Of a stretch of 64,000 nucleotides of DNA, positions 45,249 to 57,537 are shown piece after piece. Source of the DNA: Nilaparvata lugens (taxonomy: Eukaryota; Arthropoda; Insecta; Hemiptera; Delphacidae). Numbering within the stretch: position 1 is the first letter of the stretch; every line of letters begins with the position of its first letter. The notes under the pieces were generated by a model. The model had not been told where the DNA came from and did no database searches. It saw only the letters and a program-made list of their open reading frames with translations. Location of the stretch: contig NC_052506.1 of assembly GCF_014356525.2 (NCBI RefSeq), forward strand, positions 18,937,916-19,001,915. The letters are read 5' to 3'. Both the position numbers and the translations under genes were made by a program.

Positions 45249-45910
45249 TGTAGAGCGTTATTTTACTCGCCTCACATATGTATAATCATGTAATGCTGTA
45301 TTTAAATGCCTCACGTTGGGCCGGCAAATCATGTGGTGCGTTTTTTGAAGGCCTCACACATGTAGAGTGAATCTTGTACTGAATCAATGGTGTAGAGGCT
45401 ATAAATTTTGTAATGGCGTGTGTGGACGCTGAGTGTACACCAGACAGATTGACTCACTACAAGATTCAATACAATTGTCGGAATCGCGGGAGGCCTAAAC
45501 GCTCGCTCACCCTTGATTCTTCTAATGACAGATTGTATAATGATGAAATTTTTATAAGCAGTGTAGCGACCGCTAAACACTGAATACGGATACCTTAAAA
45601 TTATTACCTGTGGAGAATGAGCATACAAAATCATACAGGTCGAGCAAAAACCCCGATGTAGATAATTTACGGGACTGCGTCTCTAATAAGTTCTGAAGGA
45701 TTAACATACGGTATTTGGACCAAATATCGTTCAGAATATACTTCGAGAACAGAGTCTTGTCGGGTTTTAAGCTCTATTGTAGGAATTTATATGATCTCTG
45801 GCTGCATCTGCTGTACAATTGATGTGTTCGCTCCTAAGTCGAGGTTGGTAACAGATAAAAGCTGATATATGAGCAGGTAAGGACAAAGAATAAATATCTC
45901 GATCTGACCC
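45249..45910. other. unassigned sequence next to the TA microsatellite
   Basis: It contains a 101-codon minus ORF (45329-45634) with hydrophobic character and no signature. Together with the next segment it may belong to a larger unidentified element. Confidence 0.3.
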
Positions 45911-46930
45911 CACTCGCTACATCCACTTAGACCTGTTCCAATATCCAGCTTAATTCAATTATTTCAATGATCGTATTCGATCGGTTCTTGATGATATAGA
46001 ACGTATCAGACACAATAATTGACAGGCTTAAGAAATAATCGAACTCAGAAAACGAATTAACAAAACTGGAATATATTATAATAAAATATATGATCATACA
46101 GGGCAGATTCAGAATTTGATTTACAGATCGATAATAATTTAGCATTGACAAAAGGAGTTAAAAATGTTCTTGTGCTTGCATGATACCATGCGTGATTCGA
46201 CAGAATTTTACAATTGATAAAGTTGAACAGTTTTGAAAAAATAGTGAAAAATGAATTATAAAAAATATTTTTTAAAATGCTCGGGGTCGTGGTTCTGGCA
46301 GCGGAGGATAGCTAATCAAACTACAAATTCTTAGAAGTTCTATATGGATAAATTCTAGGCTCTTAAATGCTAAAGCGCTTGTCGGCGTGGCCAATAATTT
46401 AACGAAGAAAATTTTATGTTTTTCTGCACTGAAATATTTTCGAAGCGTAGATTGGGGCCCCTTTAAACTTATAACTCACGTGAAATTCCTTGGTGGTCGT
46501 GGTTTTCTTCTTTAGATCAAAAATCGTTTGATCGGCAGCGGGTCCAGGCTTCGGTTTCAGCACGTGGGGAATTTTAATTTAATATTTCCTTCACCAAATT
46601 ATTTAAGGGATGATTTAACTTTAAACTCTTCAATTTATCGATTGATGGAAATAAATTAACAAATAACAGATATATTGGCCTAAAATATTGGCTCACAAAT
46701 AAAACATATAAAATCGAACAAGAATTTTTTACAAATAGGTCTTGGTAACTATAAAGAGATCTGAACGGTGAGGATTTCAAAAGGGAAGTGCTGTCTTTTT
46801 CTCTAAGCTTCTTGGCTAGACCTTTCTTCTGAGAATCTCGATGTAATAATTTGCATGAAAATTTGCCATTGGTAGAACGATTGTGACGTAGACGTGACGT
46901 CAGTGGCAGGCAGTAGAATATAATTCCTTT
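45911..46930. repeat. possible diverged direct repeat, left member
   Basis: Both members show the same order of landmarks: ACTCGCTAC near the left; a GATAGnTAA block; GGGGnCCCCTTT; a GATCG with GGGTCC; CACGTGG; a CT-rich stretch; then GTGACGTNA. Here these are at about 45911, 46310, 46453, 46530, 46562, 46790 and 46885. Overall identity is low, so the pairing is tentative. It could be an old pair of retrotransposon termini or two decayed copies of one element. Confidence 0.3.
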
Positions 46931-47829
46931 AATTACAATAATAATTCAATTTATGTAATTCTTAAAACTGCTTAATCTCATAGACATAGTTCCTCTCATA
47001 CAATGTACATGTGCTAGCGTATATGATAAGGCAGGTTTGTTGTCTGATAGTAGATTAACATGTGTTGCTTTCAAACGATCACCTTTTTGGTGCTATTTCT
47101 ATGCACTATGATTGGCTTAGGCTTGCCAAAGAGATTTAATTACCATGTGTTCAGTTGAATTAATCATTAATAAATTAATATTCTTATACAATTTTTATTA
47201 GGTTTGAGACTGTTATAATTAATTTCTGCCGTTTTATCAATAATATACTGTTCATGCTATGACCTAGTTAGTTACAATAAGACCTGACATATAATATAAT
47301 TTCTTAAATAATAAATAATTTCAACGATAATACATACATTTATTTTTTATTCGAAATTCTTGGTCCTTTATTGATAGTTTTATAATTTTTAGGAATGATA
47401 TTATACCTTGCATGAAAACCGGCATGACATTTGACAATACTTTGAATCAGTCAGCTGTGTTCAGGCTGCTTTAAACATCTGATCAATAGTAAACAAAGTG
47501 TAACCTCAAATTCAATGAGCAATTCGTAAATAATTGTGCTTTATTTGCAGAATAATTATAATTTTATTGAATAATTTTCTAGAAAATGTTCAGTACAGAA
47601 CGGTACTCTTATCTAATATACAGTTACTGATAAGTAAGCTTTATCGCTCGGTCGCTAACTATTCCTTTAGCAAATTCTTTCATTTTAAAAGGTAATCACA
47701 ATTTTTCTCTCTTCTCATGAGGTCTATTTAAAAAATTCATCACAATATATATACAATTCGTTCTATAACATGGTTTAAAGGTTTGTATTTGTGGGATGGG
47801 TGGGGGATGGATGTCATGTGATCGTTCTA
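46931..47829. other. AT-rich non-coding DNA, including the 3' flank of the LINE
   Basis: No supported feature. The LINE 3' untranslated region probably extends left to about 47700. Confidence 0.4.
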
Positions 47830-49205
47830 GGGCCGGACAGTTTCAGTCATTTGTTCCAAAAGATGTTTTTTTAAAGTTAGGATGAAGCTCGTTCGGCTCT
47901 CGATGGACCTGATAGAAACAGGAAGTGCATTCCATGCACGACAGGCACTGACTAAGAAGGATTTTGTGAAAATAGTAGTTCGATGATTGGGTATCCTTAA
48001 AGTACTTTCTCCGTTTCTAGTATGTGAAGCATCTATCCTCCTACCTTCAGAGACAAATTTGAAATCATCTTTAAAATAGTTCGGATTACCGTATATCAAG
48101 ATATCTCTAACAAGCTTGACTATTCGAAAAAGCCTCTGATCGGGAAGCTTTAATGTTGAACTAGCAATGTGGGCTGGGGTGATATGATCATGGCGTTGGA
48201 GAGAGTAGACGAAACGTAGACAATAATTTTGGCAACGCTGTAGTTTATCATTCAGAGTGACTTGCATATCGTTAAGAACAGAATTACAATACATTAAATG
48301 TGGGAAGATGAGAGATTGAACCAATAATAATTTAATGTTTCTAGGGAGGATATCGTGCATTTTCTTCAATGCATGCATGGCTGAGAATACCTTTTTACAA
48401 GTTTTGTTCACTTGTTCTGACCAGTCAAGAGTATTATTCATAATAATGCCTAATTTTTAACTGAGCTACAGTAAGGAATGTCATTACCGTCTACACTAAT
48501 TTTGTGAATCGATTCAAGGTCAATATTGTTTATAAGACGAGAATATCCAATTATAATGGGTTGTGTTTTGATGGGATTAAGCTTAAGGCCATTTTTCTTT
48601 GTCCATTCCACTATCGAATTGATATCCTGATTCATTATTCCAACTGTTTCATTAATTTTTGTTATGGGACAGCTTAAATAGATTTGAAGGTCGTCTGCAT
48701 AAGTATGGAAACTGGAGAATTTGATAATGGAAGAAAGGTCATTAGCATACAAAGTGAAGAGGAGAGGGCCTAAAATTGAACCTTGTGGTACTCCATGCAT
48801 AACGTTTTTCCAAGTTGACTTTTTGTCACCGACAGATACACATTGTTTCCTACCTAATAGATAGGATTTAACCAAACTAACGAGTTGTGACTGAAAACAA
48901 GAATAGCCAACTTATTCAGAAGGACTGTATGATCAACAGTATCGAATGCTTTAGAAAAATCAAATAGGGTGAGGATGGTGCATTTTCTTTGGTCCATAGC
49001 TAACCTTATATCATCAGTGACACGAAGCAGAGCTGTCTCAGTTGAATGGAATTTTCTAAAGCCTGATTGAAAGTTATGAAGCTTACTATTGTTGTCTAGA
49101 AATTTTACAACTTGAGCATGAATGAGTCTTTCTAGCACTTTGGACAATGCAGGTAAAATACTGATTGGTCTAAAATCCTCAACTTTATTGGGTGATGGGA
49201 CAGAT
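47830..49205 (-). mobile_element. LINE ORF2 fragment (CR1/L2/Jockey-like), frameshifted
   Basis: On the minus strand the frames read, in order: EDFRPISILPALSKVLERLI; QSGFRKFHSTETALLRV; LFDFSKAFDTVDH (RT catalytic region A, near 48960); GVPQGSILGPLLFTLYANDL; YADDLQIYLS (the YADD box, near 48695); WTKKNGLKLNPIKT; then a C-terminal part with LVQSLIFPHLMYCNSVL and RAWNALPVSIRSI. It ends at a stop at 47827. Frameshifts near 48885 and 48448 break the frame into three pieces. The endonuclease and RT N-terminus are missing at about 49205. FSKAFDTVDH is characteristic of CR1/L2/Jockey-group elements. It is relatively well preserved but not functional. Confidence 0.9.
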
Positions 49206-49820
49206 TGGAAAAGTTAATTTGCTCAACAGAGGGTTTGTCGGTCTACAAAGGTAGCCGAAGTAAGGGACCTGAGACTCCAACTTAATATGGTAGGTGGCTA
49301 TAATATAGTGAGGTGGAATTAAATTCACTTTAATAATAAAATACAGCGCAACTTGAATCTGCCGAAAATAAATCCTGTTGTCACTATGATCAGACAGAGA
49401 TAGTAACTTTAGAGTGAACCTTTTCTCCAAGTGATGACCAATATATCCAGAATCCAATACTTGTGCCGTAATTTGGAAAGATATTAGACCGTATGAAACA
49501 ACAGGTAGAATGGCAAATCCATGCGAACCAGGTCTCTGATAAATACTATAGGTTATGTAGCAAAGTGCTGGACCAAAATAGTAAATATTTCGAGTGCCGA
49601 GTTTAATTCTAACGTTGTCTATACGATCTATTACCTCTCTTTTCAAACGTTGATCGGCTGATGATGCGGGATTCACTTCACCTCGGTGTAGCAGGCCGGT
49701 GGGAGTCGATTTACTATTTGATTCTGTGGGATACTCCCAATGACAGAATTTATTACTTGATAAGAAAAACGACCACCACTTACCACCAGAATAGATAATA
49801 GTCTAATGATAGATACTATA
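49206..49820. other. unassigned sequence with a 163-codon minus ORF
   Basis: The ORF 49185-49676 (minus) continues into the edge of the LINE. It contains ILPVVSYGLISFQITAQVLD and LLSLSDHSDNR. I do not recognise it. Its position right of the LINE mirrors 45249-45910 on the left of the possible repeat pair. Confidence 0.25.
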
Positions 49821-50880
49821 CTCGCTACTGTCTGGCTATTGCAAAACAGGACGTGTCCTGAATGACCAATGTGTGTCGGCCGAGAAAGAACGAATTTGGA
49901 GGTAAAGTGAAGTAAACCCAGTTTAACAAAACGGTAATATGGATATATTCTGAGAGATAAACTGTTACAGCAAATATGGAATAAATTAATGAACAGATTA
50001 TGTGAATAATAATTTTCAATAGATACAAAATAAATATTGGTTGATAGCAGATTTGAATCTTTAATTTATAAAGATTATATAGAAAGTTCGGTATTCTTCA
50101 ATTAAACAAAATGAAATGGATAATAGCCCTTGGAAAGGGTCATAAACTGAACTAGTTGAACAAGAAAAAACAAGTTAATATGAAATGGTGATTCAGAAAA
50201 TAGAATAAATTAATAATTGAAATTATTCTCAGGGTATGGTTTCGCCTAAGGAAAATAGACCTTTTAGCTAAGTACAGCGTGGATAGTTAAATGTATTAAT
50301 ATTATAAAAATTAATTATGATAAGTTTTGTACCCTTAAAACTATAGTCATGACTTTTCTAACTGAACGAATTTATGCGCTGTACAATTTTCGCAGATTTA
50401 TGGGGATCCCCTTTTATATATTCGAGCAACTTACGCAGACTTTTGTTTCCGTTTTTTGGTTTTTTCGAAATATATTCGGCCGTAGAATAGATCGTTCCGG
50501 CTGGGTCCTTCCACGTGGCGAAAAATGTTGAACAGACTTCACTGATATAATTTCAGGGCTTATTTGAATGAAATTTAAAATCTTAATATCACAATTATTA
50601 TAGGAACTTTGGAACAACTTTTTAAAAAACAGAAAAACGAAGATTAAGTTACATGAAACAGAAATTAAAGCTTTTAAACAATTAGGTACGTGGACTAGGT
50701 CTGCATCCTACCGATGATCCTTGCAAAATGGCCTCGAGTCTTCCTCTTCTAATTTTCACTTCAATTTCTCCTCCAAATTTTATCTTGCCAAATTTACATA
50801 TTAATTCGGGATTGGTCCGATTCTGTGACGTAACCAATACGCCGAATGGGTGGTGTCACTGTGTCCAACTTTAAAGCTTT
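49821..50880. repeat. possible diverged direct repeat, right member
   Basis: It carries the same landmark order as 45911-46930: ACTCGCTAC (49823), GGATAGTTAA (50281), GGGGATCCCCTTTT (50402), GATCG with GGGTCC (50490-50506), CACGTGG (50512), a CT-rich stretch (50735-50775) and GTGACGTAA (50826). Spacing is similar but the sequence in between is strongly diverged. Confidence 0.3.
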
Positions 50881-52474
50881 AAAAATATGGTGAAATTCCT
50901 GATTTGAAGTTGTTCCAAATTATCATATAGTTTTTTATAATTATAATAATACATAAATAATAGAATTCGTCTATGATGATATTTTTTTAAATTGGCTTCA
51001 ATGAACAGCTAATAATTATAGAACATAGACATGCTAGTATAAGATACAGTAGACAAGGGTATATATGTTTATAACAATAACGAATATCATAATAAATAAA
51101 TATTTCTTCCTATTTTTTTTTGTTTATATTGTTTTTTATACGCTAGAATATCGACCCTCAAACGTCATATATGGCTAAGCTAATTTGTTCATATATTTCT
51201 AACAAGTATATTTTCTTTTGTAGTTTAAATAAATAAATATTCGGGCTTATTTGGCCTAGAAACGAAAGTATAAAAATGAAAAATTTAATAATATATTATT
51301 TCTTTGATCGATGTTTAGTTGAACTGCCTTCTCAATTTGCTGCTTGTTAATGAGCTAGCCTTGGTTTGTTTCGGGGTTATGTTTTCATTTCGAAACTAAC
51401 CTTCAAATATAACTTTACTGTTCTAATCCATTGGCATATAAACATATATGGTTTTTTCCATTGACTAATTTTTTGGAAGGCATACAATTACAGATTTATT
51501 TATTTCTTGCCTGGTAAGTTAGATAACAATCGTCTATCGACCTCAGATAAGATTATATGTTTCTACGGTGATAGAAGCTATTCCGTTCTTGTACTAGCCT
51601 ATGAACAAATTTATTTTGTATTTTGAGGGCTGTACGATCATTGGTACATCACAATATCGTTAGAGCTTGTAAATCGATGAAGGTAGATGAGTTAATACTG
51701 GAGTGAATTACTAGCTGAAGTTACATGACTACTCAGTATTAAATTAAAAGTCAGAAGCTCTACTTCCAATACTTCATTCTCAACACTATAATTCCATCAC
51801 TTTATTCTCAAAGCATCAATTACAACATACCCATTCCTGGTGGAAAACCTGAAGTTTATGAATGTTTGCAGTGAGTAGTATTATCAGACAAAACTGATAC
51901 AATTAGCAATCTTCTAGTAGATATCTTACGCTATCTTTTCTTTATGGTATTATATTCTTCAGCCCTATCAATAAGTTATTATTATCATGAATATCACATG
52001 ACCAGACAGTTCATTTTTCCATAAGGCTATGTCAAGGTCTTCATAGTTGTCCTGCAATTATTGTGAATACGTACTCCTATATTTCTCGGCCGAATATAGA
52101 AGTTGTACAGCTCTATCGTGTCATTGACATACAATCAATTATTGTACTGGGAAAAAACCTGAGAGTATTGTAGAGTGAATATTGAACTTTTCCATACTGG
52201 AAGAGACTCGAGTTATTGTAAAAAATCCACCAATTAACTTTATTTGAGGTGATGTAATTAAATAATTTTTATCAAAATAAAGTGACAATATCTCAAGTCT
52301 CTTCAGTTTTATGAGTATTGTTTATTTGATATAATTTGGAACGTTCAGTTGAGCCTTGCCACATCGACGGGTTGAGTGCGGAAGCGTACGTTATCCAGAT
52401 AATTTCATTCATTCAATTATTAAAAGTATATATTGTTTTTCAATGTTTATTTCCATCACGAACTGCTATTTATT
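50881..52474. other. AT-rich non-coding DNA
   Basis: Apart from AT-rich runs, nothing was supported. A weak echo of the 26821 hairpin arm lies near 51925-51945. Confidence 0.4.
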
Positions 52475-52557
52475 AAATCACTTTTGCTATTAGAAAAAAC
52501 GACTGGCAGTCATATCTGATTGTTAGCCGTTTTTTCTAATAGCAAAAAGTGATTTAG
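52475..52557. repeat. long near-perfect hairpin, 28-bp arms
   Basis: AAATCACTTTTGCTATTAG with AAAAAACG (52475-52501) faces CGTTTTTTCTAATAGCAAAA with AGTGATTT (52529-52556). There is a single one-base bulge and a 26-nt loop. The stem is long enough for a small RNA precursor or a foldback element. No second copy was found in the window. Confidence 0.85.
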
Positions 52558-53799
52558 TATAATTATTGTTGTGGCACAGAAATTGTGTCGCTCCCATCAT
52601 GGTCCCGCATCCCGCAAACATCGATGGAGGAGGGCGAATAGTTCAACGCGAGTATTTTAAACAATTTTTATCCAATAGGAATTCACATTCTTTTATTCAC
52701 CTGGTGGTACATACCATAAATTTTCAATTCACTCAACTCGAATCAGAAAGCTCCTAGTAGGACCTTTCAGAAAGTAGCGTTGTATTTTATTATTGCCATA
52801 GCCTCTCATGACAAAGTACTTTCAACACTATATCGTCTGTTTCCCTGTTTTCGGCTGATTTTTCGAGAATACCTAGAGCTCTCAACGGATACATCTCATC
52901 CTCATTTTCAGTTCATCAAATTTGAATGAACCTCCATGAGAAAATAGGCTGAACTTGAGGGAATAAAAAGGCCTGCGTTACTTGAACCGTAAATCTCGAT
53001 TAGCCTTGAGGCTGACTACTGTACTTGGGGTTGCAGATGAGATTCAGAGTCAGCACAAGATCGATTTATTCCGGCGGAATATCGTTTGCAGCACGCGCAA
53101 CTTGATGAACATCTCAGCTGGCTCTAGCTTTGGAGGTAATTTATCAAACTTGATGAAGCGTCCAGCAGCATACACTTCAAACTCAATTGAGAATTGATCG
53201 ATTCCGGTGTTCCCTTGAAAGCTTCATAGCGGACGGAACGTGTGAGTAGAAGAGTTGTTCGGATTAAGGGCCGGACTATCGCTGACAAACAATCTTATTG
53301 GTTATGGGGGAATCTAATTCTATACGGTGTTTTCCGTGATGTGGAATTGCAGAAGAATTAAGGACTGTTTGCGGTTTTCCAAAAATCCGATAAGCTCTTA
53401 CCTAAAAGCTTCTATTGAATGGACTGAAGCTTCCCAATAATTATCATTATCGATTAACTTTGTTTTTATGAAGAATAAATCAGTGTAATGTTTTCAAACC
53501 AGATAATACATGAGAATAAAATACGGGACATTAAAAAGAGATGGAAATTTCTATGAACTTCACTGTAGATTTATCAAATTAGTTAATGAAATTGTTCTCA
53601 CATCGATCCTATGGTTGGTTTTCCTTCTGAGCTTGTAATCAATTTATAGGTTTGCAAAATACTCCAACAACATTTTCGTCTTTCAACTGTTCTCCATTCG
53701 ATTGATGAATATAATTTATGATGATTCACTATTTTGACCAATAATGAATTCCAGATGAATCTCTAAATTTGTAATGATCCACCCATATCACAATTATTC
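52558..53799. other. non-coding DNA
   Basis: A minus-strand microexon-like block near 53402-53423 (flanked by GCTTCAG and GTAAGA) is too short to call. No other feature. Confidence 0.35.
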
Positions 53800-53950
53800 T
53801 TTATTGATTGATACAATAAGTACATTATCAAAATGATAAGGAGAGAAAAAATAAGGTAACCTGAGGCAATTCATCTCCCAAATTTAGATAAGGTTACACA
53901 TAGTCCGAAATAGGTTAAGTCTTGTAGTTGTTCACTTCACAGAATTTTTT
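53800..53950 (+). repeat. dispersed repeat, probable retrotransposon 3' end (copy 2)
   Basis: It matches 20772-20915 in inverted orientation through GATACAATAAGTACAT, AATAAGGTAAC and CCGAAATAGGTTAAGTCTTG. The left edge TTCTTTATTGATTGATACAA looks like an AATAAAG plus simple-repeat tail on the minus strand. Confidence 0.75.
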
Positions 53951-54476
53951 GTCCTTAATTATTTTCACAACGTAGATTTTCAAATTCCTAACTGACAACG
54001 TATTTCTCCAGTGCTACTTGATTTTCAAGTTCAAAAATAATACCTTAGTAGCCTTTTTTAAAACCGGAAACATTCTAAACTAGTTGTTTCTGTATTCTTT
54101 ATTAGAAAAAATTGTAAAGGAAGGGTACTTGATACGGTATTTTTTTACCACAATTATTTGTTTTCTGCAAGATGCGCTGTAAGTATCTCCAAGTTTTACA
54201 TCCAGACTGTTAATTTGTTTATCCTAGAAATTGTCTACTTGTCCATCCTCTTGTTCATGCTAAAGCTGAAGAATTTTGTAACACGTGACAAATGATGTTT
54301 CCGATTGTAACACTGTAACAAATCAAATTGACAAACAAATATCCCGAAAAACACAAACTAGATTCTCCACCGACGTTTTAATTGAACCAATACAATGGAA
54401 AGCAGTGGCGCAATTCAATCTCACGTTGCTAGATGATATCAAATGCACAACAGAATGAGTGAGGCGTGTAATCCAG
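53951..54476. other. AT-rich non-coding DNA
   Basis: Presumed intron if the next entry is a terminal exon. No other feature. Confidence 0.35.
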
Positions 54477-54628
54477 CCATGCAATGGAGTGCTTCTTGGA
54501 GAGAATTGGCGAATAAACCCATTTTCGGACTGCCAGACATGAATGGTCCCTGGGGCAGGGATAACCCCTTCGCCACAACCCCCCCTGACTTCACCCATTC
54601 GAATTATCCACAATACAGCCGCGTGTAA
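54477..54628 (+). CDS. candidate terminal coding exon with a PDZ-ligand-like C-terminus
   Basis: After an acceptor-like GTGTAATCCAG, and with two leading bases, the frame encodes MQWSASWRELANKPIFGL, then a Gly/Pro/Asn/Asp-rich stretch with NGPWGRDNPFATTPPDF. It ends YPQYSRV and TAA. Codons are rich in G or C at third positions (CTG CCA GAC, CCC TGG GGC, GAC TTC ACC), unlike the surrounding DNA. The last residues S-R-V fit the class I PDZ-binding pattern (S/T-X-V at the end), as in tails of membrane receptors, channels or junction proteins. The acceptor has a weak polypyrimidine tract. The frame is also open back to an ATG at 54443 just after a stop, so the 5' edge is uncertain. The protein is not identified. 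Confidence 0.42.
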
Positions 54629-57143
54629 TTTGAGAATCCAATAAGCGTTTTGCTCTGCAAATTGAGTAAGTTGGGGCTCTTAACTCACACCCTCACACAA
54701 TTCGAATCGGCCTAACAAGCGAACTAAATCCAATATTGTTTGGTCCACTACTGGGTTATATCATCCAAATCAATCATTTGTAAAGGCGTCACCATTCGCT
54801 TCAACTGTTATTTCAAACTATAACTTGATCATCTCTCAAGAAATAGATTTCTCCCATTTTAAACTTTGGTTCAAGAAGTTCCTATACAGTTTGTTATTCT
54901 TCAATCTACGTCATCACAATAGATCCGCATTCATATGTGGAGTTATTTTCTCTCTTATCTCTGATAACATTCAATCTTGAGTATTATATTTTTAGATATG
55001 AGTAATGTCAATCATTAATCTTGAGTATAGTAAACGAGGACTCTCGCTCCCTTTTCTGTTTGTTAACTTTGTGGGAAAACACAAAACTTGTTACTACCAG
55101 AAAACACAAAACTAGTTACTATTTGTTTGGTGTATGAATAGAAACCAAATAAATTCAATGAGAATTTTTAATTTCACAAAAAATATCACATTATCAATGA
55201 GCTTCAAGGACAATACTCGAAGTTAATGGATGAAAGCTTGATTCCCACCTTAGTATTCAGGAGTAGTCCTGTAAGTAGTCCAGATTCGGTTCAGTGAAAA
55301 TACTCGTATTTTTCCCCATTACAACTCGTGGGAACAATATTTCCACTCAACCGGATTCGGACACTAATACCATCCATAGACTATGTAAACATAGATTAGA
55401 TATCTGTGCTAATGGGTTAGATCCGTGCTAATACCGATTCGTTCATATCTAATGGAATTGTTGTTTCAGTGGTTTGAAACAACCACAGTTTTCTCAGTGG
55501 TTTTTTACTTGTTGATTCAGTAGTTTGATTTAAATAGTTCATTCAATATAGTTTCCTTGAGAAATAGTAGTAGATACAAGTTAATGGAAAACTCTAGACT
55601 ACACACTCGCATAGTAAACGACTCAGACTTGACAATCGGTGCATGTGAGATCAATGCAGAGGTCTGAATGGGAATAGTTCAACGGCCTCTGGATAATAAA
55701 TTTGAATGCGTGCAGAGCAAGGCTTGGCTTCCGTGGCTGTCTGGCATTTACTGTCATGCTGTGACTCTACACTAGCTCAGCTCAGTGCGCGCAGCAGTTA
55801 CCTTCACTCGCTTCTTGGAGGATTGCAATCGAAAATACGAGTCAGCCTACTACGCTCACCTATTGTTATAACTATTAAGCAAGTTCACTGTATAAGTTGG
55901 CCGTGGTGCGATGCTTATAGTGCAAGTAAACTGTATAGTTTTGTTCATTACCTATTATTAATGGCCTGTTGTGAAACGCACATTCTCAGTACTTAGTGCC
56001 ATCATCGTCTTACATTCTACGTTATCATCATCAGCATGATCGTCAAGCTCATTACAAAGTGCCAGAGTTGACTAGTAGGGGTGCAATTGATGGAGTTGGG
56101 GAGGGAAGTTCAAAGTTCAGAACTGCAAGCAGTACTTTGCTGCATTTATGCATGCTGCATGGGCTCATGCAATTAAAATCAACTTCAAATTGAAACCATA
56201 TTCGGGAGTTAACTGTTTCAGATTATAGATTTTAGCGTACCGTATTAAATTTGTTGATACAAGTATTTGCTATATGTTCTCCGTGGTTTATAATAGAACG
56301 AATAGGAAAATCTTATCATAGTCGGTTACAATCAAGGTAGCCAATTTTAATAGATAGATTCTTTAATACTCATCGGTTTAAATACATTGAAGGAAAACGG
56401 GAGCAAGACAATTTCAACGATTCAATCAGGACTTGAAGGGTATCCCGCTGCTGTCACTGTCAACGCGTTTTGCGCTGGTGTACACAGGGCTTTATTAAAT
56501 TGACAGGAAAAAATGTCTGTTTCATCTGTGTAGTCCACATTTTAGTCTAGTGTAGAGTTTACCTATTATAATATGAGAGGTGAAAAACATGACTGTATTT
56601 GTGAAGGGCATTCGTGCCTTTGTAGTCAAATCAGAACATGACCAGTTTATATTGCTGGACTTGCACAGGTACAAAAATTTTGTTCGTCGTGCTTTGAAAC
56701 TTTGTGCATGGATATTCAGAATATGAATATATAGAGATGTAGAGAGTCTGATTTTGATAGCTTTCATCAAGCAACATTCTTCAGTTGATAGTCTTATTGA
56801 ATATGATAAATTCATAGTTATATCTTTATTCTAATCCATATGATCTATCCAATGATTGAATGGCTCAGAAATACAAGAAATACATCAGGCTATGTCAGAA
56901 GTACAATTGGATAACAAATACAATCTGTAACAATTGAATGAATATTACAAGATTATGGAATGATCTAATCTCAAACGACTTAATTCAATTTCAATGGAGT
57001 CATTCCAATTTCTCTTCTTTTCAATGAATCCATTTTTTTCGTCCTAAACTGGCAAACACTTTGTCGGTTAATTCCGATCAAGCAAAAAATATGCTACTCA
57101 AAATAATACAGAACAAAATTTCAATTCAACTATGTAAACTCAC
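54629..57143. other. mostly AT-rich DNA with a GC-richer patch at 55.68-56.1 kb
   Basis: The first few hundred bases could be the 3' UTR of the exon ending at 54628; an AATAAA-like CAAATAAA is at about 55147. The 55706-55996 plus ORF and minus donor-like sites near 55788 and 55857 have weak partners. Nothing firm is present. Confidence 0.35.
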
Positions 57144-57211
57144 CTCAGAAACTTAATAGGTGTGCTGTCCGCACAATCAGAGTTTGATTGGAATATTTCG
57201 TGGAAGTATGC
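57144..57211 (-). CDS. candidate internal coding exon, unidentified gene
   Basis: This is the cleanest exon in the window. A minus-strand acceptor (CAATCTCTTCGAATTTCAG, ending at 57212) and a consensus donor TTTCTGAG/GTGAGT at 57144/57143 enclose 68 nt. Frame 0 is the only open frame and gives AYFHEIFQSNSDCADSTP followed by IKFL and two bases. The peptide has ordinary protein composition, with no low complexity. The YFHEIF start is faintly like the HKAYFREMF-type helix of BTB domains, but that is an impression only. The exon ends two bases into a codon, so it does not join directly to 40646-40718; at least one exon would be missing between them if they share a gene. Confidence 0.48.
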
Positions 57212-57537
57212 CTGAAATTCGAAGAGATTGCGGCCAAAGCAATTTCCATAGTCACCTCAATTCGAATATTATTGCTTTGCGGTGGAGAATGCTGCTGTAT
57301 TTGAGTCATATACCCGTTATATAGAGTGTGTTTGAGATTGTTTATGCATTATGTAGACAGGCTTCCACTCCACTACTACTATACAAAGAGAATGCATGAA
57401 AATGGCTCTTTGAGGCTTTTCAGAGAGTTGAATTCGCATTGATTTGAGGTCTTCACTCGTCAATTATTTCAGTGTGACACTGAATAGGGTTCGCGTTGAA
57501 ACGTAATAGGTTTAACCTTTCGGTGCTTCTCTTGCAG
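57212..57537. other. non-coding DNA between two exon candidates on opposite strands
   Basis: No independent feature was seen. Confidence 0.35.

Noticed and set aside
55789..55930. Minus-strand donor-like sites GAAG/GTAACT and ATAG/GTGAGC with short open frames
   Set aside because: Only weak acceptors are available and the boundaries conflict with each other.
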